Assembly: GCA_003219695.1 (NCBI GenBank)
Contig: QHQA01000007.1
Location: forward strand, 1 to 64,000
DNA length: 64,000 bases
Direction: 5' to 3'
Source of the DNA: Verrucomicrobiota bacterium
GTDB taxonomy: Bacteria; Verrucomicrobiota; Verrucomicrobiia; Chthoniobacterales; UBA10450
The notes under the pieces are model-generated. The model searched no databases, was not told the DNA's origin, and worked only from the letters and a program-made list of their open reading frames with translations. This document shows, in pieces, positions 26,832 through 35,206 of the stretch. The translations under genes were made by a program, and so were the position numbers. Every line of letters begins with the position of its first letter. Position 1 is the first letter of the stretch.

Positions 26832-28115
26832 ATGAAGCGATTGTTGATCACAACGCTCGTAATTGGAATCGCGGTCGCTGTTGGCGTCGGCGCGCTGCAC
26901 GCGAGCAAGTTCCTGGCAGGTTTCGAAGCGGCCGCTGCGCAGCTTGTCTCCGACTATGCCGGCGCGGCGCGCATCATCAGTGAAAAATGGCAATACGTCT
27001 TTGTTCTGCTGATCGCGCTTGGTGTCTCGTGGCTCAGCCTGAGCAACGTCCCACGGTGGGGTAGCCGTCTGCTATTTAGTCTCTTGTTGCTGGAGCTGTT
27101 CGGCCTTTCATGGGTTTGCTCGCTTTACCGGGTGTTCTTTCAGCCGATTCCCTCGGCTCTTGCCTTGGTATTCGCATTTGGAGCAGCCGAGGGCTGGTCG
27201 GCTTTTTTACGGAGAGATCGCTCGCATATGGTGCGAACGTTCTTTGCTGATCGTCTTTCGAAAAAGGAATTTCGCCGTCTAAAGGACGCCACAACTTCGT
27301 TCGATGCGCACCCGAAAGCGTACGAAGTAAGCGTGGTGGTGTGCGATATCGGTAACAAGTTCGCCACGGGACGAATCCGCAGTGGCGGACTTGCCTTCGC
27401 AAAAGGTTCGGAGCCTGCGGCGTTCGCTGAAGCTGCAGCAAAATTTATTCGCGAGACCGCTGCGCGTCTGACCGATGAAGGCGCTTACTTGCAGGCTGCT
27501 GATGGTGAAGGTGTCGTTGGCATTTTCGGGTTTCCCGCGTCGGACCCCGAGCACGCGCAAAAAGCAGTGCGTGTTATCCTCGACATGATAAAGAATTCTC
27601 GCGAGCGCCGGAGAGACAGCGAAGAAGCGCTTGGCGACTTGGACCTGTGCGCGGGGATTAGTTCCGGCATGATCATTGCCGGTGCACTGAAAGACGGACG
27701 CCGGCCTCTGCTCCTGGCCAGCGGTGAACCCATTGAGCTGGCCCGCAGGTTCTGCGCCTTAAATCATTTCTATGGATCCAAAGCATTGATGGACACGCAG
27801 ACTTTTGATCGAGTGAGTGAGGCAGTTGTCGCGCGCCCGATTGATTTTGTGAGTGGGCTGAATTCGCACGATCAGCTTGAAATTTACGAGCCGCTCTGGC
27901 TCGCCGCAGATGCCACGCCGGAACACATCGCGCGCCGAGATTCGTTCTGGAGCGGAGTAGTCCTCTACCGGGAAAGGCGATGGGCGGAAGCGTACAATGA
28001 ATTTCAGAAGGCGCGCGGTCCTGGGGATGAAGATGATCCTCCATTGGAATTTTATTTGCGCAGGCTGGAGCCGCTTGTCCTGCAGTTGACGGAGCCGCCC
28101 TTCGAATCAATCTGA
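26832..28115 (+). CDS. Membrane protein with a degenerate class III nucleotidyl cyclase-like domain
   Basis: 427 residues from ATG 26832. Three or four N-terminal membrane segments (to about residue 125) precede a domain with cyclase-like layout: EVSVVVCDIGNKFATGR at the first metal-Asp position, DGEGVVGIFGFPASDPEHAQKAVRVILDM at the second, and AGISSGMIIAG for the nucleotide strand. The second metal Asp reads Glu (GEG), and transition-state residues are not obvious, so activity is doubtful. A C-terminal TPR-like stretch (FWSGVVLYRERRWAEAYNEFQKA) ends it. It starts 6 bp after the ClpX-like gene and 4 bp before recR, so the three form one operon. A sensory or scaffold role is inferred. Confidence 0.7.
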   Translation: MKRLLITTLVIGIAVAVGVGALHASKFLAGFEAAAAQLVSDYAGAARIISEKWQYVFVLLIALGVSWLSLSNVPRWGSRLLFSLLLLELFGLSWVCSLYRVFFQPIPSALALVFAFGAAEGWSAFLRRDRSHMVRTFFADRLSKKEFRRLKDATTSFDAHPKAYEVSVVVCDIGNKFATGRIRSGGLAFAKGSEPAAFAEAAAKFIRETAARLTDEGAYLQAADGEGVVGIFGFPASDPEHAQKAVRVILDMIKNSRERRRDSEEALGDLDLCAGISSGMIIAGALKDGRRPLLLASGEPIELARRFCALNHFYGSKALMDTQTFDRVSEAVVARPIDFVSGLNSHDQLEIYEPLWLAADATPEHIARRDSFWSGVVLYRERRWAEAYNEFQKARGPGDEDDPPLEFYLRRLEPLVLQLTEPPFESI

Positions 28116-28119
28116 GCGC

Positions 28120-28728
28120 GTGTTGAAACGGACGGAATATCCGGCAGCCATCCGGAATCTGATTGCGCAACTGCGGCAAATGCCGGGAGTCGGCCCTCGC
28201 TCGGCGGAGCGAATCGCGCTCTGGATGGTGCGGGCGCGCAACGGCCAGCCGGAGCAAATTGCGCGCGCGATCGCGGACACGCGCCGGTCTATTCGCGCCT
28301 GCAATCTTTGCGGATTTTTTGCAGCGAGCGAAATCTGCGAAATATGCGTCGACTCCTCGCGCGCTACAGACTTGCTTTGCCTTGTAGAACAGCCGACCGA
28401 TATTCTCCCCTTGGAAAAAACCGGTGCCTTTCGCGGCCGATACCATTCGCTTGGCGGGAAAATTTCGCCGCTGGATCATGTAGGCCCCGAAGATTTGCGC
28501 ATCAAAGAATTGTTGGATCGCGTCGATCGAGAAAAAATCTCGGAGATCATTTTCGCGCTACCCGCCGACGTGGAAGGCGAGGCGACAACAAATTACATTG
28601 TCGATCTGTTGAAGAGCAAACCGGTCGCGCTCACGCGCATCGCCCGCGGTATTCCAGCCGGCGGCGGCCTTGAATCGGCCGATGAATTGACGCTCGCAGC
28701 CGCGCTGTCAGGCAGGACGAAGCTGTAA
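28120..28728 (+). CDS. recR: Recombination mediator RecR
   Basis: 202 residues from GTG 28120. The helix-hairpin-helix LRQMPGVGPRSAERIALWM, the zinc finger CNLCGFFAASEICEIC, and the Toprim domain (LCLVEQPTDILPLEKTGAFRGRYHSLGG) are in the right order and length. RecR works with RecO/RecF in loading RecA at gaps. It overlaps nothing but follows the cyclase-like gene by 4 bp, a translationally coupled arrangement. In many bacteria recR follows dnaX; here it does not. Confidence 0.95.
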   Translation: MLKRTEYPAAIRNLIAQLRQMPGVGPRSAERIALWMVRARNGQPEQIARAIADTRRSIRACNLCGFFAASEICEICVDSSRATDLLCLVEQPTDILPLEKTGAFRGRYHSLGGKISPLDHVGPEDLRIKELLDRVDREKISEIIFALPADVEGEATTNYIVDLLKSKPVALTRIARGIPAGGGLESADELTLAAALSGRTKL

Positions 28729-28816
28729 TCGAGTTTTAAGTTTTAAGTGTTAAGTTTTAAGGGCAGATTTGAGCAATGAGCGCTCAAAACTTAGAGCTTA
28801 AGACTTAAAACTTTCT
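28729..28816. repeat. Gene-less inverted short-word array (TTTTAAG type)
   Basis: Left arm GAGTTTTAAGTTTTAAGTGT then TAAGTTTTAAGG; right arm CTTAGAGCTTAAGACTTAAA. The two are inverted copies around a 28-base loop that itself contains GAGC-AATG-AGCGCTC-like symmetry. The hairpin fills the recR-lipA gap and could form a strong RNA stem. Confidence 0.7.
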
Positions 28817-28819
28817 CTC

Positions 28820-29710
28820 ATGTCCTGCGCGAAGATTGATCCCGCCCTGCACCAGGCGCACAAGCCGCCTTGGATCAAGGTGCGGCTGCCGTCGAATCCG
28901 GTTTTCTTTTCAACAAAGGTGCTCATTTCGGATTTACGGTTGCACACGGTCTGCGAGAGCGCGCAGTGCCCGAACCGGTGGGAATGCTGGAGCCACGGTA
29001 CAGCCACGTTCATGATCGCAGGAGACCGTTGCACGCGCGCGTGCGGATTTTGCGCCGTGACAACGGCAAAACCTTTTGCGCTGGAAGAAGACGAACCGCA
29101 GCGTGTCGCCGAAGCGGTGCAACGCATGAAACTAAAACATGTCGTGATTACGGCAGTTGCGCGCGACGATCTCAAGGACGGCGGCGCGAAGCATTTCGCG
29201 CGCACGATCACAGCGATACGCGAAATGGATCCTTCGATCATCGTCGAAGCGCTGGTTCCCGATTTTCACGCGCAGGATTGGTGCATCCAGATTGTGCTCG
29301 ACGCCGGACCGGACATTTACAATCACAACATGGAAACGGTGGAGCGCCTCACGCCGCTGGTACGCTCGCGCGCCAAATACCGGACGTCGTTGCAAGTTTT
29401 GCGTCGGGCAAAAGAACTAGGGCCCAATGTTGTGACCAAAAGCGGCGTGATGCTCGGGCTCGGCGAGAAGGAAACCGAACTTTTTCAGACGATGGACGAT
29501 TTGCGCGAGGTCGGTTGTGAAGTGCTGACCATGGGCCAGTATCTGCGGCCAAGTCCGAAACATTTGCCGGTCGTTGAATACATCACGCCTGAGCAATTCA
29601 ATTACTACAGCGACATCGCGCGTCGAAAGGGTTTTCTCTACATCGCCTCCGGTCCGCTGGTTCGCAGCTCGTATCACGCGGCCGACTTTCATCCGGTCGT
29701 ACGGCGATGA
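28820..29710 (+). CDS. lipA: Lipoyl synthase
   Basis: 296 residues. The auxiliary cluster motif reads CESAQCPNRWECW (C-x4-C-x5-C), the radical-SAM motif CTRACGFCAV, and the end RSSYHAADF carries the conserved Ser ligand. This inserts sulfur at C6 and C8 of protein-bound octanoate to make lipoyl cofactor. The N-terminus KPPWIKVRLPSNPVF is typical. No lipB is nearby in the window. Confidence 0.97.
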   Translation: MSCAKIDPALHQAHKPPWIKVRLPSNPVFFSTKVLISDLRLHTVCESAQCPNRWECWSHGTATFMIAGDRCTRACGFCAVTTAKPFALEEDEPQRVAEAVQRMKLKHVVITAVARDDLKDGGAKHFARTITAIREMDPSIIVEALVPDFHAQDWCIQIVLDAGPDIYNHNMETVERLTPLVRSRAKYRTSLQVLRRAKELGPNVVTKSGVMLGLGEKETELFQTMDDLREVGCEVLTMGQYLRPSPKHLPVVEYITPEQFNYYSDIARRKGFLYIASGPLVRSSYHAADFHPVVRR

Positions 29711-29750
29711 CGAACGCATGCGCGCTGCTGCGGGTTCGCTTCTAGTTCTT

Positions 29751-29819
29751 GTCATTCCGAGCGAAGTCGAGGAATCTCTGGATTCAAATTTGAGATGTCT
29801 CGACTGCGCTCGGCATGAC
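29751..29819. repeat. GTCAT...ATGAC inverted element that supplies a start codon
   Basis: GTCATTCCGAGCGAAGTCGA and, inverted, TCGACTGCGCTCGGCATGAC, 69 bp. The final ATG (29815) is in frame with the following glycosyltransferase. Confidence 0.8.
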
Positions 29820-30543
29820 AGAAATGGAAATTAGATCGCAAACCGCCGCTGTCATTCCTGCGTATCAGGACGAAAAACATATCGGGGATATCGTTCGCCG
29901 AACGCGTGAACGACTCGATCGCGTTCTGGTGGTTGATGATGGCTCGACCGATCAAACCGCACAACGCGCGCGGGAAGCCGGCGCGGAAGTTGTTGTTCAT
30001 GGTCAAAACCGCGGTAAGGGCGAAGCGATCAAGACAGGGCTTGGGCACTGGTTCGCCATGGCGAATTCGTCCAGCGACGGATTGGGTCGAGAAGTTGCGT
30101 GGGTGATTCTTCTCGATTCCGACGGCCAACATCTTCCCGAAGAGATCGATTCCTTCCTGGTAGCGGCGATGTCTGCGACGCAGCCCGCGTTTTTTATCGG
30201 CAATCGAATGAACAATCTTGCCGGAATGCCGTTTATCCGGCGCGTCGTCAACCGCTGTATGAGTAGGCGGATTAGTCGCCTTTGCGGACAAACAATTCCC
30301 GACACGCAGTGTGGTTTCCGCATGTTGCCTCGACAGCTGATTCCAGAGTTGCTTAGGCCCGAAAGCGTTCGGGGTTTCGATTACGAAACTGAAGTGCTCA
30401 TCATTGCCAGCCGCAAAGGTTACCGGATCGACTCACTCCCAATCACGACTGTTTACACCGATCAAGTGAGCAAGATTCGTCCCGTGCGCGACGCGCTTCG
30501 CTTTTTCAAATTGATGTGGCGCTATCGAGCCATTGGCAGCTGA
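29815..30543 (+). CDS. Family 2 glycosyltransferase (dolichol-phosphate mannosyltransferase-like)
   Basis: 242 residues. AAVIPAYQDEKHIGDIV begins the GT-A fold, VLVVDDGSTDQTAQRAREAGAEVV is the nucleotide-binding DDGS region, VILLDSDGQHLPEEID gives the DxD-like metal site, and PDTQCGFRMLPRQ is the conserved acceptor motif of DPM1-like enzymes. No membrane segments are present. It likely transfers a sugar to a polyprenyl phosphate or a lipid. The ATG at 29815 lies in the tip of a repeat element; ATG 29824 is an alternative that would free the gene of it. Confidence 0.9.
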   Translation: MTEMEIRSQTAAVIPAYQDEKHIGDIVRRTRERLDRVLVVDDGSTDQTAQRAREAGAEVVVHGQNRGKGEAIKTGLGHWFAMANSSSDGLGREVAWVILLDSDGQHLPEEIDSFLVAAMSATQPAFFIGNRMNNLAGMPFIRRVVNRCMSRRISRLCGQTIPDTQCGFRMLPRQLIPELLRPESVRGFDYETEVLIIASRKGYRIDSLPITTVYTDQVSKIRPVRDALRFFKLMWRYRAIGS

Positions 30544-30670
30544 CATGATCCCTGCAAATCGCGGCTCCTTCTACAATCCAAAAATAAAAGCCAAGAGTTA
30601 AAAAAATAGGGCCGCCTAGCCGTGATTCTGCGTTTTCAGGTTTGAAAGGAATTCTTCCAAGCTTCATCCC

Positions 30671-32686
30671 ATGAAAACAAAATCTACTTCTCAGTCGTCA
30701 TCTGCCCGCCGTAGCTTTTGCGAAGGTGGGTTTTTTAATGTTCGGGTCTTAATCGGTCTCTTTGTTTTCCTGACCGGTGTTCTTCTGGCGCTGCTGGGCT
30801 TTGGCGCGTTCTCCGCTGTGAGCAACGCACAAGCGCAGCAAAATTACAGTATCAGCCAGTCCATCGATCCGCTCTTACCTCCCGGATTTGACTGTTCCAA
30901 GATTCAAGAACTGGGCATCGACAAGCAGGAGAACATGCGGGCCGGGGCGATCATGATCGCGTGCGGCGTCGCAGAAGGGGGTTCAGCTTCCGTTGGCGGC
31001 ACATTAGGCAGCACCACATTCTCCAGATTGATCAACAATCTGCTGCCGGCACCCTTGTTCATCGGCGGCTCCGACGTTGATGTCATCCTCCCGGACGGCA
31101 GCTATCCCAAAGTGACCCAGTCGGAGACCATGGAATGGGGAGGCCCGAACAACACCTGGGTCGTCAGCTACAACGACAGCCGCACATCGAGCGGCTGCTA
31201 CGCCGGTCTTTCTTATTCGACCGATAACGGCGCGACCTGGCACGCTGGCCAGCCCCTCTGCTCCGGCCACGGCACCAACTACGGCGACCCGATCGTGGTG
31301 CACAACGCGCGCTTGGGCATGTGGTTCGCCGGCGATCTGGCGACTGGCTGTGGCGGGCAAGGCATCGGCCTCTGGACCTCCGCCAACGGCATCACTTGGA
31401 CCACCGGGGCGTGCGCGCATAACGGCGGCAGTGATGACCGCGAGAGCATGTGGGTCGATAACAACCCGGTCAGCCCCTTCTACGGGCGGATGTATATCTC
31501 CTATAACGACTTCAACATTGGGGGCGGCGCTCTCTACGTCACCTACTCCGATAACGGCACCGCATGGACGCAGGTGCAACTCAATCCCGGCTTCATCCGC
31601 GACATCCAGGTCACTGGCGACTTGCAAGGCAGTGGCCGGGTTTACGTGGCGACGATGAACGAGGGTGGCGGCGGCCTAACCACCCGGCAGAACGTCATGT
31701 ACCGCTCGACGGATGGCGGTGTTACTTGGACGAGCGTCAACGCCGGGCCGAGCTTCCAAGGGCCGGGGCGGTCCACCAGCGGCTATTTCGCGCTGGTCTT
31801 TTCGACCATCTGGCGGCACATGGGCTGGGGCGAGCCAGCGGCCAGCGGCAGCGTGGTCAGCCTCGACTACGCGGCCTGCGGTCAGAACGTCGTTTGCAGC
31901 GGCGCGACCGACCACGGCAATGTCTACTACATCCGGTCGACCGATGCCGGCCTAACTTGGGGCACCCCGGTAAAGTTGAACACCGACACAGGCACCGCCA
32001 TGCAGTGGCAGCCCTCGCTCACGGCGACGCAAGGCGGGGCGCTCTTCGCCAGCTGGTACGACGAGCGCGAAGCGAACGGCGGAGCCGACCTGAACTGCAC
32101 GGTCGGTTCGTCCTCGCAGCCCTGCTATCGGCGCTGGGGGCGGGTCTCGCTGGACAACGGCGCGACTTGGCAGACCGATGACCAAGTCGGGCGGGCACTA
32201 AGCCCGTTGCCGGCCCAGCCCGATTCGGCGGTGCAGGCAACTTACGAGGGCGACTACGACTACCACAGCTCCTTCGGGACGACGGCCATCGGCGCTTGGA
32301 CCGACGGGCGGGTGATCATCAGCGGTAACTCACAACAAGATGTCTTCGTCAACTTCGTGCCGCTGATCCAAGGCACGCCGACCCCGACACCAACAGCTAC
32401 CCCAACGCCAACAGCTACGCCGACGGCGACTCCTACGCCGAGTCAGATCACGCTCACGGCGTCCGGCCGCAAGGTGCACGGTATTGACACAGTGAATCTC
32501 TCCTGGAGCGGGGCGACTTCGGCGAATGTCGATATTTACCGCAATGGGGTGATCATTGCGACAGTCCCCAATACGCCGAGCAGCTATACCGATAGCACAG
32601 GCCAAAGGGGCCACGCCACCTTCACATATAAGGTGTGCGAAGCAGGAACGCAGAACTGCTCCAATCAGGTTACGGTGACGTTTTAG
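30671..32686 (+). CDS. Secreted BNR/sialidase-like repeat protein
   Basis: 671 residues. An N-terminal membrane or signal segment (VLIGLFVFLTGVLLALLGFG) is followed by a six-bladed propeller-like region with Asp-box repeats: YSTDNGATW, RSTDGGVTW, RSTDAGLTW and SLDNGATW. A TPTPTATPTP linker (about residues 571-590) leads to a small Ig/FnIII-like C-terminal domain (TVNLSWSGATSANVDIYRNG). Catalytic residues of true sialidases cannot be confirmed, so it may only bind glycans or act at the surface. The central 1.2 kb is visibly richer in GC than its neighbours and uses different codons, suggesting transfer or a distinct history. Confidence 0.75.
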   Translation: MKTKSTSQSSSARRSFCEGGFFNVRVLIGLFVFLTGVLLALLGFGAFSAVSNAQAQQNYSISQSIDPLLPPGFDCSKIQELGIDKQENMRAGAIMIACGVAEGGSASVGGTLGSTTFSRLINNLLPAPLFIGGSDVDVILPDGSYPKVTQSETMEWGGPNNTWVVSYNDSRTSSGCYAGLSYSTDNGATWHAGQPLCSGHGTNYGDPIVVHNARLGMWFAGDLATGCGGQGIGLWTSANGITWTTGACAHNGGSDDRESMWVDNNPVSPFYGRMYISYNDFNIGGGALYVTYSDNGTAWTQVQLNPGFIRDIQVTGDLQGSGRVYVATMNEGGGGLTTRQNVMYRSTDGGVTWTSVNAGPSFQGPGRSTSGYFALVFSTIWRHMGWGEPAASGSVVSLDYAACGQNVVCSGATDHGNVYYIRSTDAGLTWGTPVKLNTDTGTAMQWQPSLTATQGGALFASWYDEREANGGADLNCTVGSSSQPCYRRWGRVSLDNGATWQTDDQVGRALSPLPAQPDSAVQATYEGDYDYHSSFGTTAIGAWTDGRVIISGNSQQDVFVNFVPLIQGTPTPTPTATPTPTATPTATPTPSQITLTASGRKVHGIDTVNLSWSGATSANVDIYRNGVIIATVPNTPSSYTDSTGQRGHATFTYKVCEAGTQNCSNQVTVTF

Positions 32687-32841
32687 CGGCGGGTAAGAAG
32701 ATAGAGTAGCTATCAATTTAGCTCGGCACGTCTTTCCATCTGCGCTATGCTAGCTGGGTCGCGTTCCAACGAACGAACGTTGGCGCGTCCCCAAGGCTCA
32801 GATCAGCCATGTGCCTTTGGTGCTAATACGGCCAGATAACG

Positions 32842-33723
32842 TCACGGTTTTTTTGCGGGCAGAGGCTTTGAGCTTTTCAGAATTTCGGCCTCGGGTGTCA
32901 GCTTGGCCGGTTTGCCGCTGAAAATAACGCGGTTCGGTTTTTCGGCGAGTGTTTCGACCAGCGCCTTGGCGTATGTGGTGACCACCTTGAGGTTCAAGAG
33001 CGTAACGTGCAGCTGTTTCAGTTGTTCCTGAAGCTGCTTGTCTGTCGTACTGATGAAGTGGTCGGCTGTTCCGAGCACTGAGTCTGCACCTTTGGCAAGA
33101 CTGTCCAAGTTTGTGACCACGTTTTGTAAATTGTCCACATCTGCCTTAAGCGAGTCGGCCAATGGCCCGAGTTTTGGCGTGAACTGGTCGAGGTCTTTCT
33201 TCAAACCCGTGACCGTGACATTGAGATTATCGAGTAATTTATTTGCGTTATCGAACAACGGGCCGGCCGCCGCGGTGATTTGCTCGAGCCCGTACGCGGG
33301 ATGGCCTTCGATCGCTGCGTTGTTTGCCAGCGTCTCACTGCCGGGTGTCCCCGCGGAGAGCGCCACAAACTTTGGCGAGAGCAATGTGTCGGAGCTGAGT
33401 GTGGCCGTGACATCTGCGGGCAACCGCGGAATGCTTTCATCCAAGCTGACCGTCACGCGAACGGCGTCCTTCTTGTTTACGCAACCTTCACGCTCTTGCG
33501 CGGTGAGATGCCGCATCGCGATCACGCGCCCAGCGGGTGCGCCTGCGTAACGTACTTCCGAGTGCACTTTGATCCCGGTCACATCTTCGTAGTTGATCTG
33601 CAGGGTGCGCGTCGGCTTCTTGAGGTGATATCCTGAGAGCGCGAAAGTAAGCGCGGCCAGCAGGACAATGCTGCACGCGATTACAAAAAGTGCGACGAGG
33701 TAATCGGAGAGATTGCGCTTCAT
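32842..33723 (-). CDS. mlaD: MCE-domain periplasmic lipid-transport protein
   Basis: 293 residues with one N-terminal membrane anchor (VALFVIACSIVLLAALTFALS) and an MCE domain at about residues 38-125 (LQINYEDVTGIKVHSEVRYAGAPAGRV). A long helical tail with TVTGLKKDLDQFTPKLGPLADSLKADVDNLQNVV follows, as in MCE proteins that form a channel. The end is basic and Pro-rich. It binds phospholipids moved between the membranes. The start codon overlaps the mlaF stop by four bases, marking tight coupling. No mlaB or mlaC is visible beside it. Confidence 0.88.
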   Translation of the reverse strand: MKRNLSDYLVALFVIACSIVLLAALTFALSGYHLKKPTRTLQINYEDVTGIKVHSEVRYAGAPAGRVIAMRHLTAQEREGCVNKKDAVRVTVSLDESIPRLPADVTATLSSDTLLSPKFVALSAGTPGSETLANNAAIEGHPAYGLEQITAAAGPLFDNANKLLDNLNVTVTGLKKDLDQFTPKLGPLADSLKADVDNLQNVVTNLDSLAKGADSVLGTADHFISTTDKQLQEQLKQLHVTLLNLKVVTTYAKALVETLAEKPNRVIFSGKPAKLTPEAEILKSSKPLPAKKP

Positions 33724-34571
33724 GGACGCTTGTGATGAAAACGGAACCGCGCGCCTAGGAACGGGCGGGGCCGAACATGCTGATGGTCTTTATGCTCTTC
33801 CTGCGAAAGGTTCAACGGAATCGGGCCGTCGGGTTCGCCGTGGATAAATTGCTGGACTTCGGGATTTGAACTGTTCCGAATTTCGTCCGGCGTGCCTTGC
33901 GCCACAATCGAGCCATGTCCAAGCATAATCATGCGCGTGGCGATGCGGAAGGCGCTGGTCATATCGTGCGATACGACGACTGCGGTCATGTGGGTGCCTT
34001 GAGCCAACTTCAGCGTTAGCTGGTCCACCACGGCGGTCATGATTGGATCGAGACCTGAGGTCGGCTCGTCGCTAAATAGCAATTCCGGGTCGAGAGCCAG
34101 CGCGCGGGCAAGTCCTACGCGCTTCTTCATTCCTCCGCTAATTTCATCTGGTTTAAGGTCTTCAAACCCGGTCAGCCCAACCATCTCAAGCTTTCGTTTT
34201 ACGATTTGTTCGATCTCGTCCGGCGACTTTTTAGTGTGTTGCACCAATGGCAGCGCAACATTTTCGTCCACCGTAAGAGACGCCAGTAGCGCGCCGGATT
34301 GGAACAGCATCCCGAGTCGCAAACGCACCCGTTCGACCTGACGTTCCTTCATTGCTGTAATCTCTTCGCCAAAAATCCTTACTGACCCTGAAGTCGGTTT
34401 CATTGACCCGATCATGTGCCGCAGCAGAGTGCTTTTGCCGCAACCGCTGCCCCCCATGATCACCAGGGTCTCGCCTCGATGGACGTTGAATGAGATATCG
34501 TCGAGCACCGCGCGATCGCCGAATCTCCGGACGAGGTTGTTTACCTCGATGATGGTTGAGTCAGTGGACAT
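33720..34571 (-). CDS. mlaF: Mla-type ABC transporter ATP-binding protein
   Basis: 283 residues from ATG 34571 (MSTDSTIIEVNNLVRRFGD). Walker A GGSGCGKSTLLRHMIG, the signature ISGGMKKRVGLARALALDPELL, Walker B LLFSDEPTSGLDP and the switch His in VVSHDMTS are all intact. The frame continues upstream to 34700, but that part is encoded by short-word array sequence and is unlikely to be translated. The subunit powers the MlaE-type permease. Its C-terminal tail (EEHKDHQHVRPRPFLGARF) is longer than in E. coli MlaF. Confidence 0.93.
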   Translation of the reverse strand: MSTDSTIIEVNNLVRRFGDRAVLDDISFNVHRGETLVIMGGSGCGKSTLLRHMIGSMKPTSGSVRIFGEEITAMKERQVERVRLRLGMLFQSGALLASLTVDENVALPLVQHTKKSPDEIEQIVKRKLEMVGLTGFEDLKPDEISGGMKKRVGLARALALDPELLFSDEPTSGLDPIMTAVVDQLTLKLAQGTHMTAVVVSHDMTSAFRIATRMIMLGHGSIVAQGTPDEIRNSSNPEVQQFIHGEPDGPIPLNLSQEEHKDHQHVRPRPFLGARFRFHHKRP

Positions 34572-34680
34572 GGTTGAAATGACGAACGAACGAGTGTCCA
34601 AAAAATGACGAAATCCTAATGACGAATGACGAAAGAATGACGAAGCCCGAATGACGAAAGCGTCGGCTACGCAGACGTAT
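34572..34680. repeat. Short-word array (GAATGACGAA type), one arm around the second four-helix-bundle gene
   Basis: Repeated near-copies on the plus strand: GAAATGACGAACGAACGAG, AAATGACGAAATCC, TAATGACGAATGACGAAAGA, ATGACGAAGCCCGAATGACG. It fills the gap between mlaF and the four-helix-bundle gene. Its inverted partner is at 35126-35206. Confidence 0.8.
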
Positions 34681-34703
34681 AGAGCTTCGCATGGGGTCAA
34701 CCT

Positions 34704-35135
34704 TTACTTATTTCTCCAGATCTTGGAGAAGATCAGATGCGGTTCCTTGGCTTCAAGCCAGAGCGTCCGAGCCCGTGGTTTTAATTCGGGCACTGCCTTC
34801 ACAATCATCCGAAGGAAATGCTTGGTTTCGCGCGCTTCCTTCCGGCACGTTCCAATGATTTTCAGAAATTCCTTTTTGGAAACTGCGTCGTCGGCTTCGA
34901 CGTAGTTGGCGCCGACGCTTGTTGCAGCGCCGACGAGTGGGCTAATGATACGGTTTGTCACCGAATCTTGCGGAATTGCTTTTGCAAAATCAATAACCGC
35001 TTCTCCAAATCGCGCCGTGCGTTCTTCTAAATCGTAAACACGGTTCTCGCTTGCCTCTTCGCGAATCATCGGCGCGTTGCCGTCATCCCAGAACGCTTCC
35101 TCAGAATCGTAGGTCTTCCTTTCGGATTTCGTCAT
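34704..35135 (-). CDS. Four-helix-bundle protein (23S rRNA intervening-sequence/S23 family), second copy
   Basis: 143 residues from ATG 35135 (MTKSERKTYDSEEAF); an ATG at 35171 would be array-encoded and one at 35069 is also possible. Core features are VYDLEERTARFGEAVIDFAK, NRIISPLVGAATSVGANYVEAD and EFLKIIGTCRKEARETKHFLRM, the family's usual three motifs; the first is a variant distinct from the copy at 22.5 kb. The role is unknown. It sits inside the mla operon between mlaE and mlaF, bracketed on both sides by inverted arrays of a GAATGACGAA-like word. That insertion-like placement suggests it arrived as a unit. Confidence 0.85.
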   Translation of the reverse strand: MTKSERKTYDSEEAFWDDGNAPMIREEASENRVYDLEERTARFGEAVIDFAKAIPQDSVTNRIISPLVGAATSVGANYVEADDAVSKKEFLKIIGTCRKEARETKHFLRMIVKAVPELKPRARTLWLEAKEPHLIFSKIWRNK

Positions 35136-35206
35136 TCCTTCGTCATTCGACATTCGGGCTTTGTCATTCATATCATTCCTTCGTCATTCGAGCTTCGTCA
35201 TTCGTA
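35126..35206. repeat. Short-word array (TTCGTCATTC type), other arm around the second four-helix-bundle gene
   Basis: TTCGTCATTCCTTCGTCATT, CGACATTCGGGCTTTGTCATT, ATCATTCCTTCGTCATTCG, AGCTTCGTCATTCG. It is the reverse complement of the word in 34572-34680. It overlaps the 5' end of the four-helix-bundle gene and abuts the mlaE stop. Confidence 0.8.

Noticed and set aside
34572..35206. CRISPR array
   Set aside because: The words are 6-10 bases, degenerate and back to back, without constant-length spacers, and no cas genes are present.
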